A stretch of 39,195 bases of DNA. It comes from Planctomycetaceae bacterium (lineage in GTDB: Bacteria > Planctomycetota > Planctomycetia > Pirellulales > Thermoguttaceae). Under the pieces are notes generated by a model, which worked only from the letters and a program-made list of their open reading frames with translations, did not search any database and had not been told where the DNA came from. The first letter of the stretch is position 1. The number at the start of each line of letters is the position of its first letter. Position numbers and translations under genes: made by a program. Shown piece by piece: positions 19,203 to 29,017 of the stretch. Location: assembly GCA_031267635.1 (NCBI GenBank), contig JAIRYX010000340.1, positions 1-39,195 on the forward strand. Direction: 5' to 3'.

Positions 19203-19280
19203 GCTTATTCGTTGCTGAACTCCTAAGTATTCATGGAGTTTATCGACGACATAAAAGTACAATTTTCCGCCGTGAGAAGT
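19203..19280. repeat. Direct repeat, copy 1
   Basis: GCTTATTCGTTGCTGAACTCCTAAGTATTCATGGAGTTTATCGACGACATAAAAG...CGCCGTGAGA matches 19951..20030. Confidence 0.7.
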
Positions 19281-19694
19281 AGCGTTGCCCAACAATCGAC
19301 TCAATACTCCTCCCCGGCGCTAAACAAAAATCAAAAGAATTATTGAAAATCTGGTAAATTAGGGACTAAATTCAATTTGTCTGTAAATTTTACCTAATCC
19401 CTTAAAGCTCCTTGCGTCTCAAATATTCCTTTTAATTATAGGTATAATAGGAATTTTAGAAAATTAGGGGATAGGACGAGTTTTCTGAAAAAGAAGGAAA
19501 AAAGCCAAAAAAAGAAGAGGAAATACCAGACAAAGAAGGAGAAAAACTCTCTAAAGAAGCATAATAACCTGAAAAGTTTATCTAAAGATCCAAAAGCAAA
19601 ATTTTATTTATTTTTCTTGCCTCTTGAACCCCCTAAAGTCCCAATTATTCCAAATATCTCTTTGAGAACATTTTTTTTCCCTTTGAGAGCCATT

Positions 19695-19763
19695 TCGGGG
19701 ATTCCCGATGATTTATCGGGGATTCCCGATGACTTATCGGGGACTCCCGATGGCTTATCGGGA
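19695..19763. repeat. 21-bp tandem repeat (3 full units plus partial), each unit containing short palindromes
   Basis: TCGGGGATTCCCGATGATTTA / TCGGGGATTCCCGATGACTTA / TCGGGGACTCCCGATGGCTTA / TCGGGA. Confidence 0.9.
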
Positions 19764-19950
19764 GCAACGCAAATGTCGTCCAAATGAATATATGGAATAT
19801 GCGTAATTTTAGACAACTAGAAAAAATTTACGGATAAATAGAATTTACGACCCGAATTATCAGAAATTCAATCATCTTTCTTGTCAATGGACACAAGAGA
19901 ATCCGTAAAATCTATGAATAAGATCAATCTACATTCCACGGTAGGAAATT

Positions 19951-20030
19951 GCCGTTTATTCGTTGCTGAACTCCTAATGATTCATCGAGTTTATAGATGA
20001 CATAAAAGCGCAATGCCTCGCCGTGAGATG
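19951..20030. repeat. Direct repeat, copy 2
   Basis: GTTTATTCGTTGCTGAACTCCTAATGATTCATCGAGTTTATAGATGACATAAAAG...CGCCGTGAGA. Confidence 0.7.
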
Positions 20031-20234
20031 GATCGTGACTCAGCGCATCAATTGACATAGAAACCTTATTGCGAGATAATTTCAGGAAGTCAGGAAGAAA
20101 TGTCCTCCCAATTTCACAATTCAAAACTCAAAAGAGAACAACGATGTTCACAAACTTTCGCAAATATGTCTTACTAATTTTATGAATTCTGCCTCGTGCT
20201 GTGTCAATCCTACAATCAATATTTCAGAACGATG

Positions 20235-21548
20235 ATGAATCAAACAACACATTCTTACGGCTATTGGCGGTTTCGCATTTTATATTCGACAATGCTTGGA
20301 TATATTTTCTTTTATTTTATCCGTAAAAATATTTCGATGGCAATGCCGATGATTGAAGAGAGTCTCGGTATCAGTAAAATCCAGCTCGGCTTATTTCTGA
20401 CGCTTCACGGTATTCTGTACGGCGTTTCCCGATTCTTCAACGGCGTTATCGCCGACCGTCTTAATCCGCGATGGTTCATGGGGATTGGGTTATTGTTTTG
20501 TGCGATTGCCAATTTCGGATTCGGCATGAGCAGCGCGGTTTGGACGATGGGGATGTTTTGGCTGATGAACGGCTGGTTTCAAGGGATGGGATTTCCTCCG
20601 TGCGCGAAAAGTTTAACGCATTGGTTTGCCGCCGAAGAACGCGGGGTTAAGTTTTCGATTTGGAACACATCGCATTCTCTCGGCGCAGGGCTTGTATTTC
20701 TTCTCAACGCCGCGATTTTATTGTACGTTCATAATTGGCGTTTTTGCTTTTTTATTCCGGGCTCGTTAGGAGTTTTGGGCGCGTTCATTCTCTTTAACCG
20801 GCTGTGCGATACGCCTGAATCTATGGGGCTGGAGCCGGTCGAAAAGTATTACGCGGAGAAACGCAACCGTGCCGTCGAAACCGTATCGCCGGAAAACGTT
20901 TCGGCAAACGCCAATGAAAGCTTGAGAGCAACATTATACAAGTATGTTTTTTCAAATCCGGCGATTTGGGTGGTCAGTTTAGCGAATTTCTTCGTTTATA
21001 TTGTCCGTTTTTCGATTCTGGATTGGGCGCCGACCTTTCTGAAAGAGATCAAACATATCGACATAACATCCGCCGGCGTTGTCAGCAGTTGTTATGAACT
21101 GATCGGCGTTTGCGGAATGTTATGCAGCGGTCTTTTGATGGATCGCGTCTTTCACGGACGCGGCTCGAAAGTATGTTTTCTTTATATGCTTGGCTGCACT
21201 GTGACGATGGCGTTTTTTTGGTGGGCAAATTCTTCATCAATTGTCGCGAACGCTTTATTCCTTTCCGTACTGGGATTTTTCAGTTACGGTCCGCAATGTT
21301 TAATCGGCGTCATTGTCGCCAACGTTGCAACGAAAAAAGCGGCGGCGGCGGCAAACGGACTCACCGGTATCTGGGGATATATGAGCGTCGTTGTTACCGG
21401 TTGGGGAATCGGTTGGGTCGCGGAGTATTACGACTGGAACGTTGTTTTTCTTTGTTTGATCGGAGCGTCGTTCCTTGCAATGATTTTGTTCCTTTTTTCA
21501 TGGAACGCTATCGCACCGGAACAAATAGAGAAAAAAGATCCGGCATAA
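20235..21548 (+). CDS. MFS transporter, organophosphate:phosphate antiporter (GlpT/UhpT/UhpC)-like
   Basis: YFIRKNISMAMPMIEESLGISKIQLGLFLTLHGILYGVSRFFNGVIADRLNPRWFMGIGLL; GWFQGMGFPPCAKSLTHWFAAEERG; 12-TM pattern. Confidence 0.85.
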   Translation: MNQTTHSYGYWRFRILYSTMLGYIFFYFIRKNISMAMPMIEESLGISKIQLGLFLTLHGILYGVSRFFNGVIADRLNPRWFMGIGLLFCAIANFGFGMSSAVWTMGMFWLMNGWFQGMGFPPCAKSLTHWFAAEERGVKFSIWNTSHSLGAGLVFLLNAAILLYVHNWRFCFFIPGSLGVLGAFILFNRLCDTPESMGLEPVEKYYAEKRNRAVETVSPENVSANANESLRATLYKYVFSNPAIWVVSLANFFVYIVRFSILDWAPTFLKEIKHIDITSAGVVSSCYELIGVCGMLCSGLLMDRVFHGRGSKVCFLYMLGCTVTMAFFWWANSSSIVANALFLSVLGFFSYGPQCLIGVIVANVATKKAAAAANGLTGIWGYMSVVVTGWGIGWVAEYYDWNVVFLCLIGASFLAMILFLFSWNAIAPEQIEKKDPA

Positions 21549-21746
21549 TGAAATTCAATAGAAATCAATCGTTCCGGTCGTTTGTTGAAAGACATTGAGC
21601 TGGGACTTTTATGGTCTCGTCTCAAATTTTTCTCCTCTATTTCAAGGAAAATCAATTCTGGTATAATCACCGAAATAAAATTTATTCAAATTCTTCTCTA
21701 TGTTTTTCCTGTTTCATTCCTTTCTTGACAAGAGCAAAGGCGTAAT

Positions 21747-22805
21747 ATGAAAAAATTTGTCAAAGGCAACGAAGCGGTTGTTATCGGCGCGCTGGTTGCC
21801 GGATGCGACGCTTATTTTGGTTATCCGATTACTCCGGCGAGCGAAATTGCGCATTCGGCGGCGGAGTATTTTTTGAAACTGGGAAAAATTTTTATTCAGG
21901 CAGAATGTGAAACGGCTTCGATCAATATGATTTTCGGAGCGTCGGCAAGCGGTTTACGGGTGCTGACCGCGTCAAGCGGACCCGGTATCAGTCTCAAACA
22001 GGAAGGCGTGTCGTTTATCGCCGGATGCGAATTGCCGATTGTCATCGCCGATGTTATGCGCGCCGGTCCCGGACTCGGCAATATCGGACCCGAACAAGGC
22101 GATTACAATCAAGTCGTCAAAGGCGGCGGACATGGTAATTACCACGTGATTGTCCTTGCCCCAAACAGCGTTCACGAAATGTATCACATGACGATTCAGG
22201 CGTTTGAACTTGCGGACAAATACCGGACGCCGGTGTATCTTCTTTCCGACGCGACGCTGGGGCAGATGATGGAGCCGATTGACATTGTTGAAATGCCAAC
22301 GAATACCATTACCAAAGAGTGGAAACTTGACGCAACATCGGAGACGAATAACAATTTACTGACGTCCATTTTTTTGGGCTATGACGACTTGGAAACACTG
22401 ATAATGCGTCTTGAGAATAAGTACCGCGAAATCGAGGAAAAGGAAGCGGATGCGGAAACCTATTTCACGGAAGACGCGGAACTCGTATTGACCGGTTACG
22501 GCATTGTGAGCCGCCTTTTACGGACGGTGGTCGATACGTTGCGTGCGGAAGGTCATCGTGTCGGCATGGTGCGACCGAAAACGCTTTACCCGTTTCCTAA
22601 AAAGGCGTACCATGAACACGTCAGCAACAGCGCGCGGTTTCTCGTGGTGGAATTGAGTCTCGGGCAATTTGTCCATGACGTTCAATTGGCGTTACCGTTG
22701 CGGCAGGTCGATCTTTGCTACCGTGTCGGCGGCAACGTTCCGGCAGAGCAAGAGATTTACCACAAGGCGTTGAAACTTCTGGAAGTAGGAAAGACAAGCG
22801 GTTAA
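21747..22805 (+). CDS. vorB: 2-oxoacid:ferredoxin oxidoreductase subunit, VorB/PorA-like
   Basis: GNEAVVIGALVAGCDAYFGYPITPASEIAHSAAEYF; TASSGPGISLKQEGVSFIAGCELPIVIADVMRAGPGLGNIGPEQGDYNQVVKGGGHGNY. Confidence 0.85.
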   Translation: MKKFVKGNEAVVIGALVAGCDAYFGYPITPASEIAHSAAEYFLKLGKIFIQAECETASINMIFGASASGLRVLTASSGPGISLKQEGVSFIAGCELPIVIADVMRAGPGLGNIGPEQGDYNQVVKGGGHGNYHVIVLAPNSVHEMYHMTIQAFELADKYRTPVYLLSDATLGQMMEPIDIVEMPTNTITKEWKLDATSETNNNLLTSIFLGYDDLETLIMRLENKYREIEEKEADAETYFTEDAELVLTGYGIVSRLLRTVVDTLRAEGHRVGMVRPKTLYPFPKKAYHEHVSNSARFLVVELSLGQFVHDVQLALPLRQVDLCYRVGGNVPAEQEIYHKALKLLEVGKTSG

Positions 22806-22961
22806 TTTCTCTCGGGATATTCTGAAAACCGCATGAACTTACGAATTTTATTGTTCGGAATTGTTTTGGGTTATTTTCGTGACGCGGTTGAACCAAGTCC
22901 ATCGCCAAACAAAGAAATTTTTTGAAATATTCTCGTTTTAATATGGTTACAAAATAGTTAT

Positions 22962-23160
22962 GTGGAACACGAGCAAGGATTTCACGGTTCGGTGCAGGCG
23001 TCAAATGTACGACGTCGGGCGTGGGCGTTATTGCATAACTACCGTGATTGGCGTCCGAACGCCTGCAAACTGAATGACAACGCCCGACGTCCCGCAGAAA
23101 GACGAAACAAAAAACTCTACGCCGAAAATTGGCTCGAACATCTATTCGTCTCTTCATCGC
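22962..23160 (+). pseudogene. Probable transposase C-terminal remnant
   Basis: HGSVQASNVRRRAWALLHNYRDWRPNACKLNDNARRPAERRNKKLYAENWLEHLFVSSS; isolated fragment with no recognisable 5' part. Confidence 0.4.
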
Positions 23161-23340
23161 AACTTCCAACCACCCCTCCAAAAAGTGAAATAATCAGAAC
23201 ATTTTTGAATGCTCTTGTCTTTCTCCCTTTTGTCGTTATAATACGCTCATACCTCGTGAAATTGTACAAAATGGCACCCCCCAAACAATACCGGTTTTGT
23301 ATCGATTACTTTCTGGGCAGCGTCTAATATTAATACTTTT

Positions 23341-23652
23341 ATGAAAAGAAAAAAGCGTTGGATTATTGGAATGTTAGTAGCGTGCTTGCTTTTACTTCCT
23401 TTCGTGATTTTCATAATCAGAAACGGCAGTCAGCAAGCATTACCTAATGATACTGATTATGCAGAAGGGGAACGTTACGCAAAAGAAACTTACTATAACA
23501 TTCTGCATCGGCAAGGATATTTTCAATTAGAAAAAAAAACGATTCTTCAATACTTGAACGTTTATTCATTACCAAAAAATGAAATAAATAAAAATATTCA
23601 CTATGACGATATAACGAAATTGTTTACGTCAGAATCAAACATTAAAACTTAA
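23341..23652 (+). CDS. Small single-TM hypothetical protein
   Basis: MKRKKRWIIGMLVACLLLLPFVIFIIRNG signal/TM followed by a charged soluble region. Confidence 0.5.
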   Translation: MKRKKRWIIGMLVACLLLLPFVIFIIRNGSQQALPNDTDYAEGERYAKETYYNILHRQGYFQLEKKTILQYLNVYSLPKNEINKNIHYDDITKLFTSESNIKT

Positions 23653-23828
23653 CTAAAAACGGGTAAAGTAAATGCATATTGGGAATTATGTATGCAAAAC
23701 AGTTCCCGATTTACTATTTACTCTATGGAGCTAATCTTAACGATTTTTACAAGAAACAACAAATCATTATTTTCACTTACAAATTAAGTTGGAAATAATA
23801 AAATTTTTGAAAGCGAGGTAAGCATAAC

Positions 23829-25553
23829 ATGATAAAAATTGAAATTAACGGTCATGAGCACGAAGCGCAGGAAGGTGAACTTCTTCTTCACGCGATTCGG
23901 CGGGTCGGTTTGAATGTGCCGACGCTTTGCAATATGGATGGTCTGCCGCCGAGCGGCGCGTGCCGTATGTGCGTTGTGGAAGTAGAAGGTCAACGCGGTT
24001 TGACGCCAAGTTGTGCGTTTCCGGTGTTCAACGGAATGAAAGTCAATACCAATTCCAACCGCGCGGTCGAAGCCCGCAAAGCGATTATCGAATTGTTGCT
24101 GGCGAATCATCCCGACGATTGCTTTTATTGCGAGCGTAACGGCTCGTGTCAGTTGCAGGAGCTTGCCGAATCGCACGGCGTGCGGACGCGGCGGTTCATC
24201 GGTCAAAAGAACGAACATCCGCTCGACAACTCCGGCGTTTCCATTGTCCGCGATCCCGCTAAGTGCATTTTGTGCGGAAAATGCGTGCGTGCCTGCGAAG
24301 AAATTCAAGGCGTAGCGTGTATTGATTTTATCGGACGCGGCTCTTCCGCCATCATCGGTACAGCGTTCAACGAGGGATTGAACGTTTCCAGTTGCGTCAA
24401 CTGCGGACAATGCGTTGCGGTGTGTCCGACCGGCGCACTGCTCGGCAAGAGTCACATCAAACGTGTTTTGGACGCGATTGAAGATCCGAATTTGTATGTT
24501 ACGATTCAACACGCACCGTCCGTTTCGATTTCGCTTGGCGAAGAGTGCGGCGTTCCTATCGGACAAGATGTTATGGGCGTGATGCACGCGGCAATGCGGC
24601 GGCTTGGATTCGACGCAGTGTTCGATACGAGTTTCAGCGCGGACATGACAATTATGGAAGAAGCGTCGGAACTTGTGAACCGTGTAAAAACCGGCGGCGT
24701 TCTGCCGATGTTTACGAGTTGTTCGCCCGGCTGGATTAAGTATGTCGAAACATTTTTCCCGGATTTCATTCCGAACCTTTCGACTTGCAAAAGCCCGATG
24801 CAAATGCTTGCGCCGGTTGTCAAAACGTTTTATGCGCAGCGTAAAGGACTTGATCCGAAGAATATTTTCAGCGTTGCCGCGATGCCGTGTACCGCGAAAA
24901 AATTTGAAGCTGACCGCCCCGAAATGGGACGCGATGGTTATCGTGATACCGATGCGGTTTTGACGACTCGCGAACTGGGACAATTAATTCGTATGTATGG
25001 AATCAATTTGAGCGAATTAGAACCGGAACCTGCTGATACGCCGTTTGGCGTGCGAAGTACCGCTGGAAAGATTTTCGGCGCGACCGGCGGCGTGATGGAA
25101 GCGGCGATCCGTACCGCGTATTTCTTGTTGACCGGCGGCGAGTTGCCGAATCTCAAAGTGCAGGCGGTTCGCGGCTTGGACGGCGTCAAAGAAGCGCATC
25201 TCGACGTAAACGGCTTGAATGTCGGCGTTGCGGTAGTCAACGGACTTGGGAACGCCAAACGATTATTGGAAGCGATTCGTTCCGGCGAAAAAACCGATTT
25301 GCATTTCGTCGAAGTGATGACTTGTCCGGGCGGATGCGTCGGCGGCGGCGGTCAACCCTACGGCACAACCCGCGAAAAAGTGATTGCACGGGCGCAAACG
25401 TTGTATAACATCGACGCATGCGAAACATTGCGAGTTTCGCATAAGAATCCTGAACTGAAACAGTTATACGACGAATTTCTCGGCACGCCCAACGGCGAAA
25501 AAGCTCATGAATTACTGCACACGTTCTACCACGAACGCGAAGTGCTTTTGTAG
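23829..25553 (+). CDS. [FeFe] hydrogenase, HndD/HydA-type (2Fe-2S, 4Fe-4S and H-cluster domains)
   Basis: N-terminal 2Fe-2S ferredoxin domain; CILCGKCVRAC and CVNCGQCVAVCPTGAL; H-cluster motifs FTSCSPGW, AMPCTAKKFE, VMTCPGGCVGGGGQP. Confidence 0.95.
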   Translation: MIKIEINGHEHEAQEGELLLHAIRRVGLNVPTLCNMDGLPPSGACRMCVVEVEGQRGLTPSCAFPVFNGMKVNTNSNRAVEARKAIIELLLANHPDDCFYCERNGSCQLQELAESHGVRTRRFIGQKNEHPLDNSGVSIVRDPAKCILCGKCVRACEEIQGVACIDFIGRGSSAIIGTAFNEGLNVSSCVNCGQCVAVCPTGALLGKSHIKRVLDAIEDPNLYVTIQHAPSVSISLGEECGVPIGQDVMGVMHAAMRRLGFDAVFDTSFSADMTIMEEASELVNRVKTGGVLPMFTSCSPGWIKYVETFFPDFIPNLSTCKSPMQMLAPVVKTFYAQRKGLDPKNIFSVAAMPCTAKKFEADRPEMGRDGYRDTDAVLTTRELGQLIRMYGINLSELEPEPADTPFGVRSTAGKIFGATGGVMEAAIRTAYFLLTGGELPNLKVQAVRGLDGVKEAHLDVNGLNVGVAVVNGLGNAKRLLEAIRSGEKTDLHFVEVMTCPGGCVGGGGQPYGTTREKVIARAQTLYNIDACETLRVSHKNPELKQLYDEFLGTPNGEKAHELLHTFYHEREVLL

Positions 25554-25775
25554 GATTTAAATCAGATTACAGATTCCAGACGCCAGTGTTGGTTTTTCAT
25601 ATTTTCATCTATTGGAAACTAACGCCTGTATCTGAAAGTCTGTGTTATTAAGTAAGAAAGGTGATAGGTCAGATGACGATGTTCATGTTCCATGCTTTCA
25701 TATATTGTAAACCAATGCTGGAATCCGGCATCTGCAACCTGTCGCCTCAACAATAGCCCGAAAGGACATTAAAAT

Positions 25776-26195
25776 ATGACCACGACAAAAACATTTGAAA
25801 TTCTTTTTGTTGACGATAACTCCGATTTTCGCGGAACAAACATTGACCGATTAGCCCAAGAGGGATTTACCGTTACCGCTGCCGCTGGAGCCAAAGAAGC
25901 CGGTGAATTGATTGGCACAAAAAATTTTGACCTGATCATTACCGACCTTGAAATGGAAAATCCGGACAGCGGTTTCACGCTTGCTTATCATATTAAAAAG
26001 CAGCGTCCTGACCTGCCGATTATCATTGTCAGTTCAGCAAACAGTAAATACGGTCTTGATTTTTCGATGTCGTCCGAATCAGAACGCCGCTGGATGAAAT
26101 GCGACGCTCTCCTTCCGAAACCGGTACGTTTTGAACAGTTGCTGTCCGAAACCAACCGCTTGCTCGGAATTGAAACAGTCCATTCGTATCATTGA
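25776..26195 (+). CDS. Single-domain response regulator (CheY-like receiver)
   Basis: ILFVDDNSDFRGT, DLIITDLEME phosphoacceptor, IIIVSSA, LLPKPV; no output domain. Confidence 0.85.
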   Translation: MTTTKTFEILFVDDNSDFRGTNIDRLAQEGFTVTAAAGAKEAGELIGTKNFDLIITDLEMENPDSGFTLAYHIKKQRPDLPIIIVSSANSKYGLDFSMSSESERRWMKCDALLPKPVRFEQLLSETNRLLGIETVHSYH

Positions 26196-26330
26196 AATCG
26201 TATAACCGTTCACGCTATTTTCCGATGAGTGATCGGTTGGCAGTAGTGAAGCCCCAAAATCAAAAAGGAGCAATGGTTCTTTTCGATTTTGGGGGATAAT
26301 CTTTGAAAACGCAATAGAAAACGGTGGCGT

Positions 26331-26369
26331 CAGTTGCTCAAGCTAAATAAATCCGCATTGGGCAACTGT
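26331..26369. repeat. R-family terminus fragment
   Basis: CAGTTGCTCAAGCTAAATAAATCCGCATTGGGCAACTG. Confidence 0.6.
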
Positions 26370-26406
26370 TAGTACGAATTTCCTCAATTTCCCTTTTGAT
26401 ATGAAC

Positions 26407-26468
26407 AATGTCAAATTTATAGGGATTTTACGTTGAAAAATGTCAAGTGAAATGATGTGACTTTGTAC
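26407..26468 (+). repeat. Dispersed repeat family T (copy 2)
   Basis: AATGTCAAATTTATAGGGATTTTACGTTGAAAAATGTCAAGTGAAATGATGTGACTTTGTAC. Confidence 0.7.
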
Positions 26469-26472
26469 GGCA

Positions 26473-26540
26473 TCATTACCCGAACGGCTTTACTATTTCA
26501 GCCCTTATTTATCAAGTTTCCCTTAGTAGCCAACAAAACT
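26473..26540. repeat. R-family single-arm fragment
   Basis: CATTACCCGAACGGCTTTACTATTTCAGCCCTTATTTATCAAGTTTCCCTTAGTAGCCAACAAA. Confidence 0.7.
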
Positions 26541-26566
26541 CCAAAAACGAAATAATCAGCAAAATC

Positions 26567-27199
26567 TCAAGACGCTTCAAATAATGCCTTTAACGAAATT
26601 GACGACCATGTTTCAAAACCGTTGAGATCGTCCAGGAGCGTTTCTATCGGCAGAAAACCGGACTCAATCAAATCGGTTTCGCGCGAGGTCAAATCAGGAC
26701 GTTCTAACCGAAAATGATGCACGATGCCAAGATGAACACGTCCGACTTCCGTTTCGTCATCATTAATCAGTCCGACACACTGTTGCGTGTAAGGCGACCG
26801 TAAATCGACCTCTTCTTCGAGTTCCCGTAACATGCCGCGTTGATACAAATCGTTTCCTTGCGTTTGTCCCTCCGCAAGATCAACCAACGAAATATGTCCG
26901 CCGATTCCGACGCTTCGTTTGTTATGTAATCGTTTTTCGCCCATTCCCTTGCCGCGAACATACTGAAAAACAAACATTTTGCCGTCGGTTGCGTTCGTGT
27001 AAGAAAAAATCATGTACGGAATCAACTGCTTGAAACTCGGATCGTTTTCCGCGTCCACTCGCGGACGAAACGACATATTTTCCGCCGTAATCAAGGTCGG
27101 AAAATATCGAGCAACGTCTTTATTAAACCCTTGGAAATATCCCAACGTTTGAAACAACGACGTAGGAACAACCAAAACTTTTTCATCAGATACGGACAT
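26567..27199 (-). CDS. Nudix-fold protein
   Basis: SVGIGGHISLVD...GMLRELEEEVDL resembles a Nudix box (RExxEEx). Confidence 0.7.
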   Translation of the reverse strand: MSVSDEKVLVVPTSLFQTLGYFQGFNKDVARYFPTLITAENMSFRPRVDAENDPSFKQLIPYMIFSYTNATDGKMFVFQYVRGKGMGEKRLHNKRSVGIGGHISLVDLAEGQTQGNDLYQRGMLRELEEEVDLRSPYTQQCVGLINDDETEVGRVHLGIVHHFRLERPDLTSRETDLIESGFLPIETLLDDLNGFETWSSISLKALFEAS

Positions 27200-27332
27200 A
27201 GAAAAGTAAGATTAAAAAAAGAAAGTGCGGTCAAATAGTTCAATATGAATAACAAATAAAAACTACAGGACGACAGCAAACGTCGTCCTTACAAGTTTCA
27301 CATTCTCGCATTTATCAAAATGCGATGCGAGT

Positions 27333-28730
27333 TCACTTCACCCACGCCTCAATATAACGCGCCAGTTGATGGAAATCGCTACCGACAGTGACCGGACGTT
27401 GATACGCCCGCAAAATTGAGAAGTCAATCAGGTCTTCAAATGGAGCGAACACCAATTCAAGATTACCGGTCACGGAGATCATCACCGCGTCTTTTTCCGC
27501 TTCACAAAGTGCACGGTACGCTCCAACGCCAAGCTGACTTCCAAGAATAATATCAAATGCGGTTGGAGTGTGACACCGACATTCGTAACCGAATTGCAGA
27601 CCAACCATCTTGCGCGATTTGCCGATACGTTTTTGGTACTCGTCAGCAATAAGCCGTCCAAGCCGACTGGTATATTTGAGCTGCGATACCGGAAAATGCC
27701 CAAACGAATCCGGTTTGAGCGAAACGTATTCATCGCGCGACAGACACATTTCAATTTCCGAAAGCGGAAGATATTCGGCGATTCCCTCGGAAATTGCAGC
27801 GACAAAACTTTTCTTCCCTTCGGTTTCTCGGGCAATTAATACGTCCACACAACGATCTACTAATTTTTTAATATTGATCACTTTCCGCATCAACGGCGTA
27901 CCGTCTTCGTTGCGAATCACTTCGTTTGTCGCGGGATCACGGCTTTCTTCGGTCATTTCCCATTCCGGAGGAATATCTTCAAGACCAATCACCATGCTCG
28001 CTTCGCTGGCAATCATCGCGCCGTAAGCAAGCCATGCCGCTTTGCGTCCCATCAACTGACAAATGTAACCGGTGTTTGTTGCTTCGGAGTCGGCAAGCAA
28101 GTTGCGAAGTTCCGCCGCCAGAAATTCTACCGCCGTAAAATATCCGAAAGTAAAATCAATTCCTTGATAATCGTTGTCGATAGTTTTCGGAAGATGAACG
28201 ACTTTGATTCGCGGTTCATTGGGCGGAAGTTCTTTTTGAATCAATTGAAATTTCGCGGCAGTGGTAAGCGTATCGTCGCCACCGATAGAAATCAAAGCAT
28301 CCACGCCGAGCGAGCGAAGCGCATAATAAACGTTGGTCAATGGTTCGCGTTTTTTTGCGTCTTTGAGGTCTTCGGGATGTTTAAGCGGTTTACCGGGATT
28401 CGCGCGAGCGGTTCCAATCACAATTCCGCGTGCGGAACGAAGACCTTCGCTGATATTTTTGTCAAGACGAACATAAGCCGCGTCTTCTTCGAGTTTATCC
28501 CCTTCCTTGTAGTTTTCAAGATGCGTATAACCGTTCAACATACCATAAACTTCGATGCCGGCACGAGCAAAACAAAGCGCCGCGCTGCCAATGACCGAGT
28601 TTGCCGACGGCGCAGGACCACCGGAAAATAGAATCGCGATTTTTTTGATATTTGTAGTTGTCAGTTGCGGACTGGAAAGAGGAAGCGGCATGAAATCATT
28701 CTCCCAAAAAGTAGTCAAAACAGCCGCCAT
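27333..28730 (-). CDS. Phosphofructokinase, probably diphosphate-dependent
   Basis: FSGGPAPSANSVI; ISIGGDDTLTTA (GGDD rather than GGDG); HLPKTIDNDYQGIDFTFGY; MGRKAAWLAYGA. Confidence 0.9.
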   Translation of the reverse strand: MAAVLTTFWENDFMPLPLSSPQLTTTNIKKIAILFSGGPAPSANSVIGSAALCFARAGIEVYGMLNGYTHLENYKEGDKLEEDAAYVRLDKNISEGLRSARGIVIGTARANPGKPLKHPEDLKDAKKREPLTNVYYALRSLGVDALISIGGDDTLTTAAKFQLIQKELPPNEPRIKVVHLPKTIDNDYQGIDFTFGYFTAVEFLAAELRNLLADSEATNTGYICQLMGRKAAWLAYGAMIASEASMVIGLEDIPPEWEMTEESRDPATNEVIRNEDGTPLMRKVINIKKLVDRCVDVLIARETEGKKSFVAAISEGIAEYLPLSEIEMCLSRDEYVSLKPDSFGHFPVSQLKYTSRLGRLIADEYQKRIGKSRKMVGLQFGYECRCHTPTAFDIILGSQLGVGAYRALCEAEKDAVMISVTGNLELVFAPFEDLIDFSILRAYQRPVTVGSDFHQLARYIEAWVK

Positions 28731-29017
28731 TGAGTCGGATATTTTACGCAAATTTCCGACAAAACGACTGGTTGTCGAAAGTTAAAACCAATGACAACGC
28801 CCCTACGTTGCCAAAACAATCGTTGATTATCGCATAGTTGGAAAATTTGTCAAGGAATCGGCGAAGCATCGTGTTACGAACAACAGAAAATCTATCGTTT
28901 TAGATTGCGCGGCTACAATCGTTTTTAGACAGAATGATCAACTGGACTTTTACAAAATCGCATATTGGTGTGATATGCTCTTTCTTGAAAATGATGTTTT
29001 TAGAAGTTCCCTGGTAT

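Noticed and set aside
19695-19763. Possible CRISPR array
   Set aside because: Units are contiguous 21-bp tandem repeats without spacers, and there are no cas genes nearby.
22621-23181. 186-aa minus-strand ORF overlapping the vorB 3' end
   Set aside because: Overlaps vorB and a likely transposase remnant on the other strand; no recognisable motif.
23784-24983. 399-aa minus-strand ORF antisense to the hydrogenase
   Set aside because: Arg/His/Phe-rich shadow translation of a confidently identified gene; no recognisable domain.
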